Assembly: GCF_021389955.1 (NCBI RefSeq)
Contig: NZ_CP089980.1
Location: 3,281,001-3,345,000, forward strand
Length of the DNA stretch: 64,000 nt
Direction of reading: 5' to 3'
DNA from: Fulvivirga maritima
Lineage (GTDB): Bacteria > Bacteroidota > Bacteroidia > Cytophagales > Cyclobacteriaceae
Part shown: one piece after another, positions 63,175 through 64,000 of the stretch
How the letters are laid out: the number at the start of each line of letters is the position of its first letter
Position numbering within the stretch: position 1 is the first letter of the stretch
Notes under the pieces: generated by a model
What the model was told of the DNA's origin: nothing
The model's database searches: none
The model's input: only the letters and a program-made list of their open reading frames with translations
Program-made: the position numbers and the translations under genes

Positions 63175-64000
63175 ATGATTAAATGGATTATTGGGCTAAC
63201 ATTCCTTTTGGGAGTCTCTTTTCAGGGTGAGTTGTGCAGTCAGGATATTGCAAAAGCTGATAGCGCTCTTAACGTGTTAAATAATGAAAAGAATCTTTCC
63301 TTTTTAGATTCATTGAAGTTATTAAGAAAGATATATTATCATCATGCTAATTCAGATTCAGTAATTAAGTATAGTGAGTTGTCAATGGGGTTACTACGGG
63401 GTAATGAAGAGGAATATTTATTTTGGATGCATAATGCATATTTAAATAAAGGATATGCTTTAAAGTTAAAGGGAAATGTAGAAGAGGCGCTTGAAGCTCA
63501 TATAAAGTCCTTAGAATATGCAAATAAATTAAAGATTTCTAGATATTTAGGGGCAGCATATAATGCAATAGCAGCTGATTATCGTGTACAGGGTAACTAT
63601 GCAAGCTCTGTTAAGTATTATTATGATGGCTTAAGAGCCTTCCAGGAAGATGAGAACAGTAGCCTTGTTCAGATGGCAAGTATGTATGTTAATATAGGCG
63701 AATGTTACCGTCTAAGCAATCACCTTGACTCAGCTCTGATTCTCTTTAATAAATCAAAAGTATTTTTCGATAGTACTAATTACGAACTCGGCATAGCCTA
63801 CAGTGAAGGTAATATTGGTCTGGTTTACGAAGAGCAAGGCAAGTATGAAGTGGCAGAGGAATATTTAAAAAGTGCTAACCGTACCTTGGAGAAGCTTGGC
63901 GATATTTATCCAGTGGCTGTTTATACTGTTTCCTTGGGTAAAATCTATAAAGCTCGGGGCGATACAGACAAAGCTTTAGAGTACATGCTTGATAGTTATA
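63175..64000 (+). CDS. Third tandem TPR sensor kinase paralogue (3' end beyond window)
   Basis: The frame is open from the ATG at 63175 to the window edge, with 275 codons visible. It starts with a signal peptide (MIKWIIGLTFLLGVSFQGEL). The mature part begins SQDIAKADSALNVLNNEKNL, closely like the second paralogue (SQDLAKADSAIQILNTHQGL). TPR repeats follow with the shared landmark AYSEGNIGLVYEEQGKYEVA, matching AYNMGNIGLVYAQQEKYDSA in the first. The kinase part is beyond the window, so its catalytic state cannot be judged. The gene starts 149 bp after the second gene. Confidence 0.88.
   Translation, partial: MIKWIIGLTFLLGVSFQGELCSQDIAKADSALNVLNNEKNLSFLDSLKLLRKIYYHHANSDSVIKYSELSMGLLRGNEEEYLFWMHNAYLNKGYALKLKGNVEEALEAHIKSLEYANKLKISRYLGAAYNAIAADYRVQGNYASSVKYYYDGLRAFQEDENSSLVQMASMYVNIGECYRLSNHLDSALILFNKSKVFFDSTNYELGIAYSEGNIGLVYEEQGKYEVAEEYLKSANRTLEKLGDIYPVAVYTVSLGKIYKARGDTDKALEYMLDSY

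Noticed and set aside
1-64000. tRNA, rRNA, riboswitch and replication-origin features
   Set aside because: No characteristic sequence was found on reading both strands. A covariance-model search could still detect small RNAs.

Overview
The window is a 64 kb piece of a low-GC Bacteroidota chromosome, most likely a free-living member of the Cytophagales. The taxonomic call is inferred from several things seen in the sequence. There is a SusC/SusD outer-membrane pair, a BatA-type double-membrane protein and two DUF4199 membrane proteins. There are TPR sensor kinases of the Cytophagales type, DUF6263 and carboxypeptidase-regulatory-like surface proteins, and promoter-like TAnnTTTG boxes typical of the phylum. 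No rRNA, tRNA, CRISPR array, prophage or replication origin was seen. Most of the window is ordinary chromosome; the accessory signals are concentrated at 6.1-7.2 kb and 57.7-64 kb.

Layout. 1-5.2 kb: the 3' part of a GNAT-nitrilase fusion gene, argS, menA and a DUF6263 protein. 5.4-9.3 kb: an outer-membrane-like protein, then a cluster of 177-bp terminal-inverted-repeat elements with a GIY-YIG nuclease gene between two copies, a membrane protein of unknown function and a SnoaL-like protein. 9.6-10.8 kb: an ECF sigma factor with a membrane protein that may be its regulator. 10.9-16.8 kb: susD, susC and a MarR regulator on the minus strand, with candidate operators. 17-28.1 kb: a universal stress protein, a lipoprotein, and the AddA-like and AddB-like recombination proteins separated by a short-chain dehydrogenase and a GH15 glucosidase. 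28.1-40 kb: surface proteins, a cystathionine beta-synthase-like enzyme, a DUF1328 small protein, a TPR protein that carries a histidine-kinase phosphoacceptor domain but no ATPase domain, pirin, an acyltransferase, an OmpA-family protein and a short SSB. 40.1-48.3 kb: ExbD, BatA-like, a dihydroorotase homologue that has lost metal ligands, two DUF4199 proteins, two glycosyltransferases and a methyltransferase. 48.5-52.7 kb: an adaptor-permease-TolC export operon with no ATPase gene. 52.7-57.6 kb: a small secreted protein, purB, a ferredoxin-type reductase and an M3 oligopeptidase.

The last 6 kb holds the most unusual region: an AidA/PixA-like protein followed by three tandem paralogous TPR sensor histidine kinases. 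The first kinase looks intact. The second had already lost its phosphoacceptor histidine and ATP-binding glycines, and was then split by an IS1595-family element (977 bp, 18-bp perfect terminal inverted repeats, 8-bp target duplication). Removing the element plus one duplication copy restores a single 627-residue reading frame. The third kinase runs off the window end. No response regulator is encoded in the window.

Start codons were reassigned where an in-frame ATG opens a clear signal peptide or conserved N-terminus downstream of a longer open frame. All functions are inferred from motifs read by eye; no database search was possible.
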